Assembly: GCF_004353225.1 (NCBI RefSeq)
Contig: NZ_CP037934.1
Location: 186,001 to 250,000, forward strand
DNA length: 64,000 bases
Direction of reading: 5' to 3'
From: Marinobacter sp. JH2
GTDB lineage: Bacteria; Pseudomonadota; Gammaproteobacteria; Pseudomonadales; Oleiphilaceae
The notes under the pieces were generated by a model. That model saw only the letters and a program-made list of their open reading frames with translations. It did no database searches and had not been told where the DNA came from. Positions 17,204 to 25,813 of this stretch are shown here, piece by piece; position 1 is the stretch's first letter; every line of letters starts with the position of its first letter. The position numbers and the translations under genes were made by a program.

Positions 17204-17878
17204 ATGAAGGTTATGGTTCTGGGTTCGACCGGGTTAACGGGTGGTCTGTTAGTCAAGAAGCTACTGGGGAATCCCGATATTACGAGCGTGGTGGCGCCGG
17301 TGCGCCGGCCTTTGGAATGGAGCCATCCGAACCTTGAGGCGCCTGAGATCGATTTTGATGACATGGGCGCTCACGCGGGAATATTCCATGTAGATGCGCT
17401 CGTGTGCTGCCTGGGCACCACCATCAAAAAAGCGGGTTCTCAAGAAGCGTTCCGTCAGGTCGATTACAGCTATGCACTGAATGCCGCGAGTTTGGCGAAA
17501 AAGGCGGGTGCCAAAGCCTGTATTTTGATGTCAGCCATTGGGGCGTCTTCGAAGTCTTCGGTGTTTTACAGCCGGGTGAAAGGCGAGTTGGAAGACGCCA
17601 TACGGGCGCTGGAGTTTCCGTACCTCTCAATCTATCAACCGAGCCTGTTGCTGGGCCAGCGGCAAGAGCATCGCACAGCGGAAGGCTTGGGGATGGCGGT
17701 GATGCCGGTGGCTAATCGAGCCTTGGTCGGGCCGTTGCGCAAGTACCGCGCGATTGAGGCGGAGACGATTGCTGCGGCCATGACGAACGAGGTTGTTCGC
17801 ATCGAAGCTGGCCGCAGCGTTGGTGTGAAGGTGTCTGTGCGGGAGTATTCAGACATTGTGGCGCTAGCGGGCCTTTAA
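17204..17878 (+). CDS. NAD(P)-binding oxidoreductase (HTATIP2-like)
   Basis: This 224-residue Rossmann protein has GSTGLTGGLL at the N-terminus, CLGTTIKKAGSQEAF, and a FYSRVKGELEDAI stretch with the Tyr-x3-Lys-like pair of extended SDRs. The start at 17204 follows an ACGGAG site. It resembles semialdehyde-dehydrogenase-type or HTATIP2-like oxidoreductases. The substrate is unknown. Its 3' end overlaps the convergent PspA gene by 15 bases. Confidence 0.87.
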   Translation: MKVMVLGSTGLTGGLLVKKLLGNPDITSVVAPVRRPLEWSHPNLEAPEIDFDDMGAHAGIFHVDALVCCLGTTIKKAGSQEAFRQVDYSYALNAASLAKKAGAKACILMSAIGASSKSSVFYSRVKGELEDAIRALEFPYLSIYQPSLLLGQRQEHRTAEGLGMAVMPVANRALVGPLRKYRAIEAETIAAAMTNEVVRIEAGRSVGVKVSVREYSDIVALAGL

Positions 17879-18547
17879 GCGGGCTAGCACCTTCTCGCCG
17901 TTGCTGCCGCCGTTGTCGATACCCGCCGCTTTCAGCCGGGCATCCAGGTCGCTGTTATTTTGTTCCGCATCCAGCTCGGTCAAGGCGGCTTCTACATCCT
18001 CGGCCTCGGTTTGACGGGCACGAATTCGATTGGCTGACACGTTTAGTTCTTCCATATGGCTGTGCAGCCCGCTTGCATGGCCGCGAAGCTGTCTGGTGAC
18101 TTGCTCGGCATGCCGGTTGGCTTTCGCCAGACGCATTTCACTGTGGAAATGTTTCAGTGCCCGGCCAGAATCCCGCAACTGGCGGTTCAGCTGGTTTTCC
18201 TGTTGTTGGAGTTTTGCGTGCTGTTGTTGCTGGCGTTGCAGTACGGTTTCATCCTCTGCAATCAGGTTGGCCAGCTCCAGCGCCAAGGCTTCGTCGTCTT
18301 GCTCCAGAGCCTGAGTGGCTTGCTGCTCCCGTTTGGTAATGGCTGCTTGCAGGCCGTTATTGTCGCGTTCCAGCCGGGTTTTTTCGGCCATCAGGTGCGC
18401 CAGCTCTCGTTTTGATCGGGCAATGGCTTGCTCGGCGTCCCGCAGTTCCTGTTCAAAAATTCGAAGGTCGTTTGCTTCCACTAGCTTTGCGACCGGTTCA
18501 TGGGCCGAGGCCCGAAACAGAGTGTTCAGTTTGCGCCAGATGCTCAT
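17864..18547 (-). CDS. PspA/IM30-family protein
   Basis: This 227-residue protein is almost entirely coiled coil, with an N-terminal amphipathic helix (MSIWRKLNTLFRA), as in PspA/IM30 membrane-remodelling proteins. E. coli PspA has 222 residues. No pspBC or pspF lies nearby. The adjacent upstream gene is a YiaAB membrane protein, suggesting a small envelope-stress unit. Confidence 0.88.
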   Translation of the reverse strand: MSIWRKLNTLFRASAHEPVAKLVEANDLRIFEQELRDAEQAIARSKRELAHLMAEKTRLERDNNGLQAAITKREQQATQALEQDDEALALELANLIAEDETVLQRQQQQHAKLQQQENQLNRQLRDSGRALKHFHSEMRLAKANRHAEQVTRQLRGHASGLHSHMEELNVSANRIRARQTEAEDVEAALTELDAEQNNSDLDARLKAAGIDNGGSNGEKVLARLKAR

Positions 18548-18551
18548 GGTG

Positions 18552-18821
18552 TTACTCCCCGTATTCTTTCAGCAGCTGATGGGTGCGAGCTTCGGAAATA
18601 CGATTCGCAATGCGGCTCTGCTCGTGTTCATCGCGTAGTGTTTTCGACAGCGTGATGGTGGTGCTGACGAGAAACAGTGCGCTGATCGCCATGTAGCCTT
18701 TTATCACGATATCAACGGGCGCGAGCACCACACCCGCGGCGGCGGCAAACAGTGCAATGGCGAATGAAACCTTTACAAAAAATACCCAAGAGTTCGAGTT
18801 ACTCTTCAGTTCGCTATCCAT
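18552..18821 (-). CDS. YiaA/YiaB-family inner membrane protein
   Basis: This 89-residue protein has two membrane helices (about residues 11-30 and 38-55) separated by a short loop, matching the YiaAB domain. The start at 18821 has a GAGG site and excludes 25 unlikely upstream residues. It is four bases upstream of the PspA gene and is probably cotranscribed with it. Confidence 0.88.
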   Translation of the reverse strand: MDSELKSNSNSWVFFVKVSFAIALFAAAAGVVLAPVDIVIKGYMAISALFLVSTTITLSKTLRDEHEQSRIANRISEARTHQLLKEYGE

Positions 18822-18973
18822 GATGTCTTCCTCATTGGCGTTGTTGGGACAACCGAACTGTGCGCCATCGCCGAATGTGTCGCGAGCGTTTCTCAAAAGG
18901 TATTGGCGGTATATCTATAGGGTATCGAATAATGATACTTTCTGTCCGATGGAACTCTGCGGGAGGTAAATCC

Positions 18974-19738
18974 ATGGCGCAAACCAGTGCCATTATCAGT
19001 GAACTCAAACGGCAACTAAGATCGCATGGGCTGACGTATCAGCACGTGGCGAATGCTTTGGGCTTGTCGGAAGCGAGTGTTAAGCGGCTGTTTTCGGAAA
19101 AGCAGTTTTCGCTGAAGCGGCTGGACCAAGTGTGCACGCTGATGGGTATGGAGATCAGCGATCTCGTGCGCAAGTTGGCGCCAGAGCCCAAAGTTCAGCA
19201 GCTGACCTTAGAGCAGGAACAGGAATTGGTATCGGATGTCTGCTTGTTGCTGGTGGCCGTCTGCGCCATGAACCGGTGGCAGTTTCAGGAAATTCACCAG
19301 GTTTACGAGTTGTCGGAAACCGATTTGATTGGTCATCTCGCCAAGCTTGATCGAATGGGCGTGCTCGAGTTATTGCCCGGTAATCGATTCAAACTGTTGG
19401 TCAGTCATGATTTTGCCTGGCAGCCGGGTGGGCCCATTCAGAATTTTTTTGAAGCCGAAGTGCAGCAGGATTTTCTGAAGTGCCGGTTCAATCACCCCGG
19501 CGAATTGAGGCTGTTTGTCAGCGGCATGCTCTCTACCCAATCGAACGAAGCGGTTCAGCAGAAGCTCAATCGCTTGGCGCTGGAGTTTCGGCATTGCCAT
19601 GAAGAGGATCTGGCTTTGCCTCTGGAACATCGTTTCGGGGTGAGCTTGTTGATGGCCATGCGCCCATGGGAGATCGAGGCGTTTGACCGCTTCCGGCGGC
19701 CAGAAGCGTTTAAAGACTATCCTCCGTATAGCCGTTGA
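18974..19738 (+). CDS. XRE-family transcriptional regulator
   Basis: This is a 254-residue protein. Residues 1-65 form an XRE/Cro-type helix-turn-helix (LTYQHVANALGLSEASVKRLF). The remainder is an uncharacterised alpha-rich domain, probably for sensing. GGGAGG precedes the ATG at 18974. It is divergent from the YiaAB-PspA unit across 152 bases and could regulate it. An imperfect palindrome, gtatc-N7-gatac, lies at 18922-18938. Confidence 0.88.
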   Translation: MAQTSAIISELKRQLRSHGLTYQHVANALGLSEASVKRLFSEKQFSLKRLDQVCTLMGMEISDLVRKLAPEPKVQQLTLEQEQELVSDVCLLLVAVCAMNRWQFQEIHQVYELSETDLIGHLAKLDRMGVLELLPGNRFKLLVSHDFAWQPGGPIQNFFEAEVQQDFLKCRFNHPGELRLFVSGMLSTQSNEAVQQKLNRLALEFRHCHEEDLALPLEHRFGVSLLMAMRPWEIEAFDRFRRPEAFKDYPPYSR

Positions 19739-19844
19739 GGACAAAGTGTCGTATTGCTGCTGTGCGTTTAAGGAGCCTCGGCGCTTTTCTGCTAGTATCC
19801 GAGGCCATTAATAATAAGTATGTTCTGCCTGTGGAGGCTTGTTT

Positions 19845-20645
19845 ATGACGGCTCAAACTGTATGGATTACCGGCGCTTCGTCGGGTATTGGTGAAGCACT
19901 GGCGCTTCAGTATGCCAAAGACGGCGCAGGGTTGGTGTTATCGGCCCGTCGGGAAGATGAATTGCAGCGCGTGGCCGCCCGTTGTGTCGAAGCGGGCCTA
20001 CCCGAAGATAACATTCTGGTGCTACCTCTAGATGTCACAGACTGGGCTTCCCACGAAGCGTCTGCCCAAATGGTGGTGGATCGCTTTGGGGCGATTGATC
20101 TGTTGTTGAATAACGCGGGCCTCTCGCAAGGCTCGTTGTGCGCCGAAACCGATATGTCGGTGTATCAGAAACTGATGGATGTGGATGTGATGGGGCAGAT
20201 CGCCCTGACCAAAGCCGTACTGCCACACATGCTGAGCCGCGGCCAAGGTCATCTGGCTGTAACGGCCAGTGTTGCGGGCAAGGTCGGTGTCCCGAAGATG
20301 ACCGGATACTGCGCCGCTAAGCACGCTATGGTCGGTTTCTTTGATGCCTTGCGGGCGGAAGTGGAAAGCAGCGGTTTGCACGTGTCTACCATTCTTCCGG
20401 GCTTTATCCGTACCAATATCGCTAAAAACTCTTTGTCTGCCGATGGCACCCCCCATGGTGAAATGGATAGCGACGTTGCCAATGGGATGGATGTGGACGA
20501 ATGCGCGGCGGTGGTTTTTAAAGGTCTGAGAGCCCGCAAGCGTGAAATTCCAGTGGGTAAGGGTAAAGAAATGGCGGCACTTTGGGTGAAACGACTTTCA
20601 CCGGAGTTGATTTTCCGCCTGACCCGCCGTGGCAAACACTCATGA
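19845..20645 (+). CDS. Short-chain dehydrogenase/reductase
   Basis: This is a 266-residue classical SDR with the cofactor motif TGASSGIGEALA, NNAG, a catalytic Ser in TASVAGKVG, and YCAAKHA (Tyr-x3-Lys). The C-terminal segment GFIRTNIAKNSL is typical. The start at 19845 follows GTGGAGG. The substrate is unknown; it resembles the DHRS7-like group. A small exported protein follows 16 bases later. Confidence 0.92.
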   Translation: MTAQTVWITGASSGIGEALALQYAKDGAGLVLSARREDELQRVAARCVEAGLPEDNILVLPLDVTDWASHEASAQMVVDRFGAIDLLLNNAGLSQGSLCAETDMSVYQKLMDVDVMGQIALTKAVLPHMLSRGQGHLAVTASVAGKVGVPKMTGYCAAKHAMVGFFDALRAEVESSGLHVSTILPGFIRTNIAKNSLSADGTPHGEMDSDVANGMDVDECAAVVFKGLRARKREIPVGKGKEMAALWVKRLSPELIFRLTRRGKHS

Positions 20646-20661
20646 AAAGCGAGCTTTACTG

Positions 20662-21039
20662 ATGAAATTTCCCATCGTTACCGTGACGCTGGTGGTTGCG
20701 GCACTGGGATTCGTGTTTTGGAACCAGACCCAGCCTGACGAGACCCCGGTTGGGGCGGCCGATTTTGCCAATCTTGAGGCCAAACCGGTAGACCGCAGTG
20801 CCGTGGTGGACTTGGCCATTTCGCGGATAAAAGATCTGTGTGAGGAGGCCACTGCGAACGCAGATAGCTCCGAAGCGGAAGACGAGTGTGTTGCGCTTGC
20901 AGAGTCCCGCACCTCATCCTGTCGCCGGGCGGTGTATGATCGCTTCCCGGAAAAGGTGCGGTCTGATGCGGTTTTCAGAGACGTCTCCATTACCACAATG
21001 AACTGCCTGGTTCGACAATCTGGGGTTGTTCAACCTTGA
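20662..21039 (+). CDS. Small exported or anchored Cys-containing protein
   Basis: This 125-residue protein has one N-terminal hydrophobic segment (residues 5-20), an uncleaved anchor or signal. The rest is a soluble domain with four cysteines that could form two disulfides in the periplasm. I do not recognise the family. It follows the SDR gene closely and is probably cotranscribed. Confidence 0.7.
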   Translation: MKFPIVTVTLVVAALGFVFWNQTQPDETPVGAADFANLEAKPVDRSAVVDLAISRIKDLCEEATANADSSEAEDECVALAESRTSSCRRAVYDRFPEKVRSDAVFRDVSITTMNCLVRQSGVVQP

Positions 21040-21140
21040 TGACTTTATAGTACGGTTGATTGCATTGCCGAAGCTCGGCCTAATGTATAGAGTTAACAAA
21101 CACTCACTTTATTTTTTGTGAAATTGATGAGGACACCACG

Positions 21141-21839
21141 GTGACTGAACTCGTAACTTACGAACTGAACAATGGTATTGCCACCATTACTCTGAGCAAC
21201 GGCAAGGCCAATGCCCTGAGCTATGATGTGTTTACGGCGCTGAACTCTGCACTTGACCGTGCTGAAGAAGACAAAGCAATTGTCATCCTGACGGGGCAGC
21301 CGGGCATGTTCTCTGGCGGGTACGACCTGAAAGAAATGCAGAAAGGTATAGACGCCGCCATGGCTCTGGTGAAAGTGGGCTCAACGTTGACTCGTCGCCT
21401 GGCCGCCTTCCCAACGCCAGTGATTGCTGCCTGTAATGGCCACGCCATTGCTAAAGGCGTGTTTGTGCTGTTGTCCGTGGATTACCGTATTGGTGTGGAA
21501 GGCAGCTTCAAGCTGGGGCTGAACGAAGTGGCGATTGGTATGACCATGCATCACGCCGGTATCGAAATTGCTCGCCACCGGATGCCTGCGCCTTATTTCT
21601 ACCGCTCCGTGGTGAATGCCGAAATTTTTAATCCAGAAAGCGCGGTCTCGGCCGGTATTCTGGACGAATTGGTTGCACCGGAACAGCTGATGGAGCGTGC
21701 AAAAGCCGTCGCTACTCAGTACAAGCAACTGAATATGCGCGCGCACAAGCAAACCAAGCTGAAGGTGAAGGCCGAGTACCTGGCCACATTGGACCGCGCC
21801 ATTGAGCAAGACGCCGACAAGTCTGATTTGATGGGGTGA
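21141..21839 (+). CDS. Enoyl-CoA hydratase/isomerase (crotonase) family protein
   Basis: This 232-residue crotonase-fold protein has the acyl-CoA-binding segment GMFSGGYDLKEMQ and the oxyanion region NGHAIAKGVFVLLSVDYRIG. The start is GTG at 21141 with GAGGA upstream. The usual Glu residues of hydratases are not clearly placed. Isomerase, hydrolase or hydratase activity cannot be separated by eye. Confidence 0.88.
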   Translation: MTELVTYELNNGIATITLSNGKANALSYDVFTALNSALDRAEEDKAIVILTGQPGMFSGGYDLKEMQKGIDAAMALVKVGSTLTRRLAAFPTPVIAACNGHAIAKGVFVLLSVDYRIGVEGSFKLGLNEVAIGMTMHHAGIEIARHRMPAPYFYRSVVNAEIFNPESAVSAGILDELVAPEQLMERAKAVATQYKQLNMRAHKQTKLKVKAEYLATLDRAIEQDADKSDLMG

Positions 21840-21888
21840 TGTGTTTGGGTGGTCGTCGAAAATCCGGCCGCCCGACTTATCCTCGATC

Positions 21889-22394
21889 AAATTACCGCCA
21901 TATTCCGAAAGCCTAGTAATACCAAGCCTTCCCGCCGTGTGTCCTGACCTTGCTAACACAGTTTTCCACAGAGTTTGTGGGTAACCGTATTGTGTTATCC
22001 CCAACGATCCTAAAAAAATGCCCGATTTTGCTTGCTTTTGGGCGGAAAAAACGGGTGTTTCGATATTTTTATGGTCTGCTCTAGGCCCTGGTTAAATTAC
22101 CTACAAATTCCGAAAGCCCGCTGATAGAGCGGTTGTAGCCTATGTGTCCTTACCTTGCTAACACAGTTGTCCACAGAATTTGTGCGTAACTGGCTAGGGT
22201 TATCCCCATGGTGGGCGGTAAACAATCATTGGCTGTGCATTACTTCAAAGAGCTCCCTATTTTGTGGGTTTTGATGTGTTAATCTCTACCTTGGTTAAAT
22301 TACCGACAAATCTCTATGACCCGCTCGTAGAGCGGTTGTAGCCTATATGTCCTTACCTTGCTAACACGGTTGTCCACAGTATTTGTGAGTAATT
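21889..22394 (+). repeat. Three tandem degenerate repeats, period about 204 bp
   Basis: The 575 bases between the crotonase and thioesterase genes hold no gene but three diverged tandem copies starting with aaattac at 21889, 22094 and 22297 (spacing 205 and 203). Each copy repeats, about 50 bases in, a gtcct-accttgctaacac core at 21941, 22146 and 22349, then a TTNTCCACA motif (21962, 22167, 22370) and an inverted TTGTGNGTAA. TTATCCCCA follows in copies one and two (21995, 22200). Several 9-mers are one mismatch from the DnaA box TTATCCACA. Copies two and three share a small hairpin with ccgct/agcgg arms and different loops. The third copy runs into the thioesterase leader. Confidence 0.8.
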
Positions 22395-22414
22395 AACAGA
22401 AGGAAAACCTTTTT

Positions 22415-22912
22415 ATGACTGAAAAACCGGCCAAGCCTGTTTCGGCTTCCGCCATTGAGAAGCATGTGTATAAAGTGTTTCCCAACGATATGAACTCACA
22501 CGACACGGTGTTCGGGGGCATGATCATGGCTAAGTGTGACCGTTTGGCGTTAGTTGTGGCAGAACGGCATTCGGCGCACGTTTGTGTGACCGCTGCGGTC
22601 GATTCTATCCACTTTCGCGCACCGGCAAGGGGTAAGGATACCCTGTTGTTCAGTTTGACCTTGAACCGTAGCTGGGGCTCTTCAATGGAGATTGGTGCGC
22701 GGGTGGAAGCGGAAAACAGCTACACCGGTGATGTTCGGCACATCTTGTCTGCGTTTTTCACTTTTGTGGCTGTAGATGAAGAGGGTAAACCGGTGGATGT
22801 CCCGGAGGTGATTCCCGAAACGAGCGAACAGCGCCGGCGTTATGCAAACGCTGAAATACGAAGGGCCGGGCGCCTGCAAACACGTGAGCAACTTACCAAG
22901 GCGAATAGCTGA
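22415..22912 (+). CDS. Acyl-CoA thioesterase (hotdog)
   Basis: This 165-residue hotdog-fold thioesterase is of the YciA/cytosolic acyl-CoA hydrolase type. NSHDTVFGGMIMAKCDRLA carries the conserved Asn/Gly catalytic segment, and VDSIHFRAPARGKDTL follows. It hydrolyses acyl-CoA to free acid and CoA. An AGAAGGAAAA site precedes the ATG, and its leader contains the third copy of the tandem repeat. Confidence 0.9.
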   Translation: MTEKPAKPVSASAIEKHVYKVFPNDMNSHDTVFGGMIMAKCDRLALVVAERHSAHVCVTAAVDSIHFRAPARGKDTLLFSLTLNRSWGSSMEIGARVEAENSYTGDVRHILSAFFTFVAVDEEGKPVDVPEVIPETSEQRRRYANAEIRRAGRLQTREQLTKANS

Positions 22913-22984
22913 GTAAAGTCGCATATTAAGCCCAGTCGTGGTATATCACGGCCACGGTGATCAACTTATATTGGAATAGGTGAC

Positions 22985-23551
22985 ATGCCAAAAGCGAGTG
23001 AAATTAAAAAGAACCAAGCGGTTGAATTTGATGGACGTGCGTTTTTCGTAAAAGACATCGAGCGTTCGGTGCCACAGGGCCGTGCCGGTGGCAGCCTTTA
23101 TCGTATGCGTCTTTATGATGTGGTGACTGGTCAAAAGGTAGACGAAACCTTTAAAGATTCAGACATGTTGAATCTCGCCGACCTGGTTCGCCGTCCGGTT
23201 ATGTTTTCTTACGCCGATGGCGACGAGTACGTCTTCATGGACAACGAAGACTTCACTCAGTACATGCTGAATAAAAGCGCTATTGAAGACGAGCTGCTGT
23301 TCATTACTGAGGAAACTCAGGGCGTGATGGCTATTCTGGTGAGTGATACCCCGGTGGCCTTGGACTTGCCGCCTACGGTTGAGTTAGCCATTGAAGAAAC
23401 CGATCCCTCTGTGAAGGGCGGTTCCGCAACGGCTCGCACTAAGCCTGCGCACCTGACCACGGGTCTGGTTGTGCAAGTGCCTGAGCACATTTCCACAGGC
23501 GACCGTATCAAGGTCAACGTGGAAGAGCGTAAGTTCCTGAGCCGGGCCTGA
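22985..23551 (+). CDS. yeiP: Elongation factor P-like protein EfpL (YeiP)
   Basis: This 188-residue protein has three EF-P beta-barrel domains. It relieves ribosome stalling at particular proline-containing sequences. The tip of the domain I loop reads [12 protein letters not shown] with Arg33 in place of the modified Lys of canonical EF-P, the feature that marks the YeiP/EfpL branch. AATAGG lies before the ATG. It is convergent with the SpeE-like gene. Confidence 0.93.
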   Translation: MPKASEIKKNQAVEFDGRAFFVKDIERSVPQGRAGGSLYRMRLYDVVTGQKVDETFKDSDMLNLADLVRRPVMFSYADGDEYVFMDNEDFTQYMLNKSAIEDELLFITEETQGVMAILVSDTPVALDLPPTVELAIEETDPSVKGGSATARTKPAHLTTGLVVQVPEHISTGDRIKVNVEERKFLSRA

Positions 23552-23573
23552 TAAATTCGGGGTTCTGAGAACG

Positions 23574-23601
23574 GTAGAGAGGAGCGTAAGCTTCTCTCTA
23601 C
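23574..23601. terminator. Hairpin between yeiP and SpeE-like gene
   Basis: A 12-bp stem with one G-T pair (23574-23585 with 23590-23601) and a GTAA tetraloop lies between two convergent genes and touches the last codons of the SpeE-like gene. T-tracts are weak on both sides. Bidirectional termination is inferred from position. Confidence 0.55.
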
Positions 23602-24365
23602 AGCTCCATCACGTCCAATTTCTTCCGCAGTTTTGCCCAGCCTATGGGTAACCGCCTTTCTAATTCCACACACCGCGATGATTCTATTTTTACGTTGCTG
23701 AAGCCTTGCTTGCTGCCGTAAATCACCCAGTTGTTGGTTTTGCTTCTGAACACCAAGAGAAGTGGGAACTGGCGTCGTAGCTCACGCACCAGATTGCCAT
23801 TGACCTCAGGCATTTTGTGGTAGTTTAGCGCAAGCCAGCCTGTGTGGGTTAAGGCTCGACTGCAGGCTTTAATGAATTGCCTCTGAGCTTGGGCCGGGCT
23901 CATCTTATCAGCGCTGTAGAGATCCGTGAGGATCATGTCGGTGCTAGCTTCCGGCAGATTATCCACAGCCAGCCGCGCATCTTGAATGGTCACCTGTAGC
24001 CGGCTGCTGTTCGGCAGGCCAAACCATTTTCGGGCAATCTCCGCCACCTTCTCTCGCAGCTCGAAGACATGGATCTCACTCTTGGGTAGCAACTTGTGTA
24101 AGCCGTGGGCGAGCACACCTCCGCCCAAGCCCAGAACCGTGACATGCTGAGGCTCCCGAACGGCGATGGGTAACAGCATCGCGCGGTTGTATTCATGCAC
24201 CGGAAGGTTCGGAGTCGCGCGAACGATTTTGCTCTGTTCAAACACCGAATCAAAACTGAGTATTCTGTGTTTTCGGTCGTCGATCACCAGAATATTGCCG
24301 TACTTGTCCCGGTCCACATGAACGATGTCGCCGGGGATCGCGACGGTGTTATTTGAGGTGCTCAT
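23598..24365 (-). CDS. Spermidine synthase-like methyltransferase-fold protein
   Basis: This 255-residue protein has the spermidine synthase/Rossmann core: VTVLGLGGGVLAHGL as motif I, VFELREKVAEIARKWFGL, and DMILTDLYSADKM near the active-site aspartate position. An N-terminal beta segment precedes it. Whether it makes polyamines is doubtful, because no speD or speA is nearby and such proteins are often orphan homologues. The ATG overlaps the stop of the lytic transglycosylase by one base. Confidence 0.83.
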   Translation of the reverse strand: MSTSNNTVAIPGDIVHVDRDKYGNILVIDDRKHRILSFDSVFEQSKIVRATPNLPVHEYNRAMLLPIAVREPQHVTVLGLGGGVLAHGLHKLLPKSEIHVFELREKVAEIARKWFGLPNSSRLQVTIQDARLAVDNLPEASTDMILTDLYSADKMSPAQAQRQFIKACSRALTHTGWLALNYHKMPEVNGNLVRELRRQFPLLLVFRSKTNNWVIYGSKQGFSNVKIESSRCVELERRLPIGWAKLRKKLDVMEL

Positions 24366-25078
24366 CAGTGGGTTGCGTAGCGTTGATGCAGAATACCTAC
24401 TCGTTCCACGTAGGCTTTTGTTTCAGCGTAGGGGGGAATGCCCTTATAACGCCTGACTGCGCCGGGGCCCGCGTTGTAGGCAGCTGTGGCAAGCCGGGTA
24501 TCACCCTTGAAGCGCGCAAGCATCTGAGATAGATAATTCACGCCGCCACGAATGTTTTCGGACGCAGTCATAGGGTTTTGCACACCTAGTTCTTTTGCGG
24601 TGCCCGGCATCAATTGCATCAAGCCTTGAGCGCCTACAGGGGAGAGCGCCTGTGGATTAAAGGCGGATTCGGCATGAATAACCGCGCGCACCAGAGCCGG
24701 GTCTACGCCGTATTCTTTGGCAGCGGTTGTAATCTCGTTCTGGAACGGGCGGAGAAACAACGGTGTTTTGCGCCAGTCCACGGTGGAGTTCGGGTCGCAG
24801 GCGTAGCAATGGAAGCTGATAACGTCGAACTCTGAACTGCTCGGTCGTTGGCTGCTGTAGGCAACAACGCCATGCTGATCCTTGTACCGGTAAACGGTTT
24901 CACTCTTAGTGGAGGGCCGCGGTTGGCTCTTACTTTTGACGTTGGTGAATTCCACGCGTCCGTCGGGGTGGACAACCCGTTTGATAGTGTCGGCGACTGC
25001 GCTGGAACCTACCGCCCAAGCCAACAGGGAAGTAAAAGCAATAACGAAAATTTTGCGGGTGGTGATGCTCGACGTCAT
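24365..25078 (-). CDS. Lytic transglycosylase, SLT domain
   Basis: This is a 237-residue periplasmic enzyme: a signal peptide to about residue 29, a DUF4124-like stretch (HPDGRVEFTNV), then a C-terminal SLT lysozyme-like domain. The catalytic Glu137 is in HAESAFNP, and VGAQGLMQLMPGTA and AAYNAGPGAV are the SLT signatures. It cleaves peptidoglycan glycan strands, making anhydro-muropeptides. It is cotranscribed with the SpeE-like gene. Confidence 0.93.
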   Translation of the reverse strand: MTSSITTRKIFVIAFTSLLAWAVGSSAVADTIKRVVHPDGRVEFTNVKSKSQPRPSTKSETVYRYKDQHGVVAYSSQRPSSSEFDVISFHCYACDPNSTVDWRKTPLFLRPFQNEITTAAKEYGVDPALVRAVIHAESAFNPQALSPVGAQGLMQLMPGTAKELGVQNPMTASENIRGGVNYLSQMLARFKGDTRLATAAYNAGPGAVRRYKGIPPYAETKAYVERVGILHQRYATH

Positions 25079-25236
25079 TTCATAACCGGAATGCTGGATC
25101 TAAGGCTTCAATGTACCGTTAATGCCAACGGACAGGTACTGCGAAGTGTAGGCTTTTTGTTTGTTTGTGAGAAATTTCGCTCGGTGGGGATTATTTCCGC
25201 TATGCTGCAAAGAAGATACCTAACAAGGAGTTTCTT

Positions 25237-25476
25237 ATGCCTTTCTCGCCAATTCATCTTGCCGAATTGAATCTGTTGTTGCAGTTTCCTTCTACCTCCA
25301 CACAGGAGGGCATCAAAGTACACGCCAGTCAGGCGGCCTCAGAAACGGTTCGCGCGGCCGCTTCTCTGTTCTCGAAGGGACTGATTTCGCAGGAAGACGG
25401 TGGTTATCTAACGCCTATGGGGTGTGAGGCGGTTGAATTGACCCAGAAACTGCAGGCCATGTTGGCTGGCAACTGA
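25237..25476 (+). CDS. TIGR02647-family small protein
   Basis: This 79-residue protein begins MPFSPIHLAELNLLLQF and contains a predicted small helical, possibly DNA-binding core (GLISQEDGGYLTPMGCEAVE). This fits the TIGR02647 family. AAGGAG lies upstream of the ATG. The function is unknown. It is divergent from the lytic transglycosylase across 158 bases, which probably hold both promoters. Confidence 0.83.
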   Translation: MPFSPIHLAELNLLLQFPSTSTQEGIKVHASQAASETVRAAASLFSKGLISQEDGGYLTPMGCEAVELTQKLQAMLAGN

Positions 25477-25490
25477 AGGGCAATCGATAC

Positions 25491-25516
25491 CATGGCCCTG
25501 AACAGTCAGGGCCATG
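25491..25516. terminator. Hairpin between TIGR02647 and DUF1328 genes
   Basis: An 11-bp perfect stem (25491-25501 with 25506-25516) and an ACAG loop sit between convergent genes. There is only a short T stretch downstream on the plus strand. It is probably a bidirectional terminator. Confidence 0.65.
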
Positions 25517-25531
25517 TGCAACTTTGAAGCC

Positions 25532-25708
25532 CTAGACTTTCGGGCCTTTTCCTTTGAGAACGTTCATCACTACTGTTACAACCAGCAGTACCAAAAAGAT
25601 AAAAAATAGAATTTTAGCGAAGCCTGCGGCTGTCCCAGCTATTCCGCCGAAACCCAGCACGCCCGCAATGATCGCAACAACGAGACACACTAAAGCCCAG
25701 TAGAGCAT
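25532..25708 (-). CDS. DUF1328 (YtjA-like) membrane protein
   Basis: This 58-residue protein has two membrane helices and the DUF1328 pattern [25 protein letters not shown]. It starts at 25708 behind a near-perfect AAGGAGGAAAAC ribosome site. Related small proteins are stress-induced in proteobacteria; the mechanism is unknown. Confidence 0.92.
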   Translation of the reverse strand: MLYWALVCLVVAIIAGVLGFGGIAGTAAGFAKILFFIFLVLLVVTVVMNVLKGKGPKV

Positions 25709-25813
25709 TTGTTTTCCTCCTTTTTTGCAATGCCTAGTAAACGTGGCACAACATTGGCGATACCGCAATTGAGAGCGCGTTAGGTTAAACGATGGTCATC
25801 GCGCGGTCAGGTT

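Noticed and set aside
21889..22394. CRISPR array
   Set aside because: The repeat units are about 204 bp with only short conserved motifs and drifted intervening sequence. There are three of them and no cas genes.
23598..24365. Genuine spermidine synthase
   Set aside because: It has the fold, but no speD or speA lies nearby and the active-site acidic pattern is incomplete. A second homologue at 35693 is similarly orphan, so only a SpeE-like call is made.
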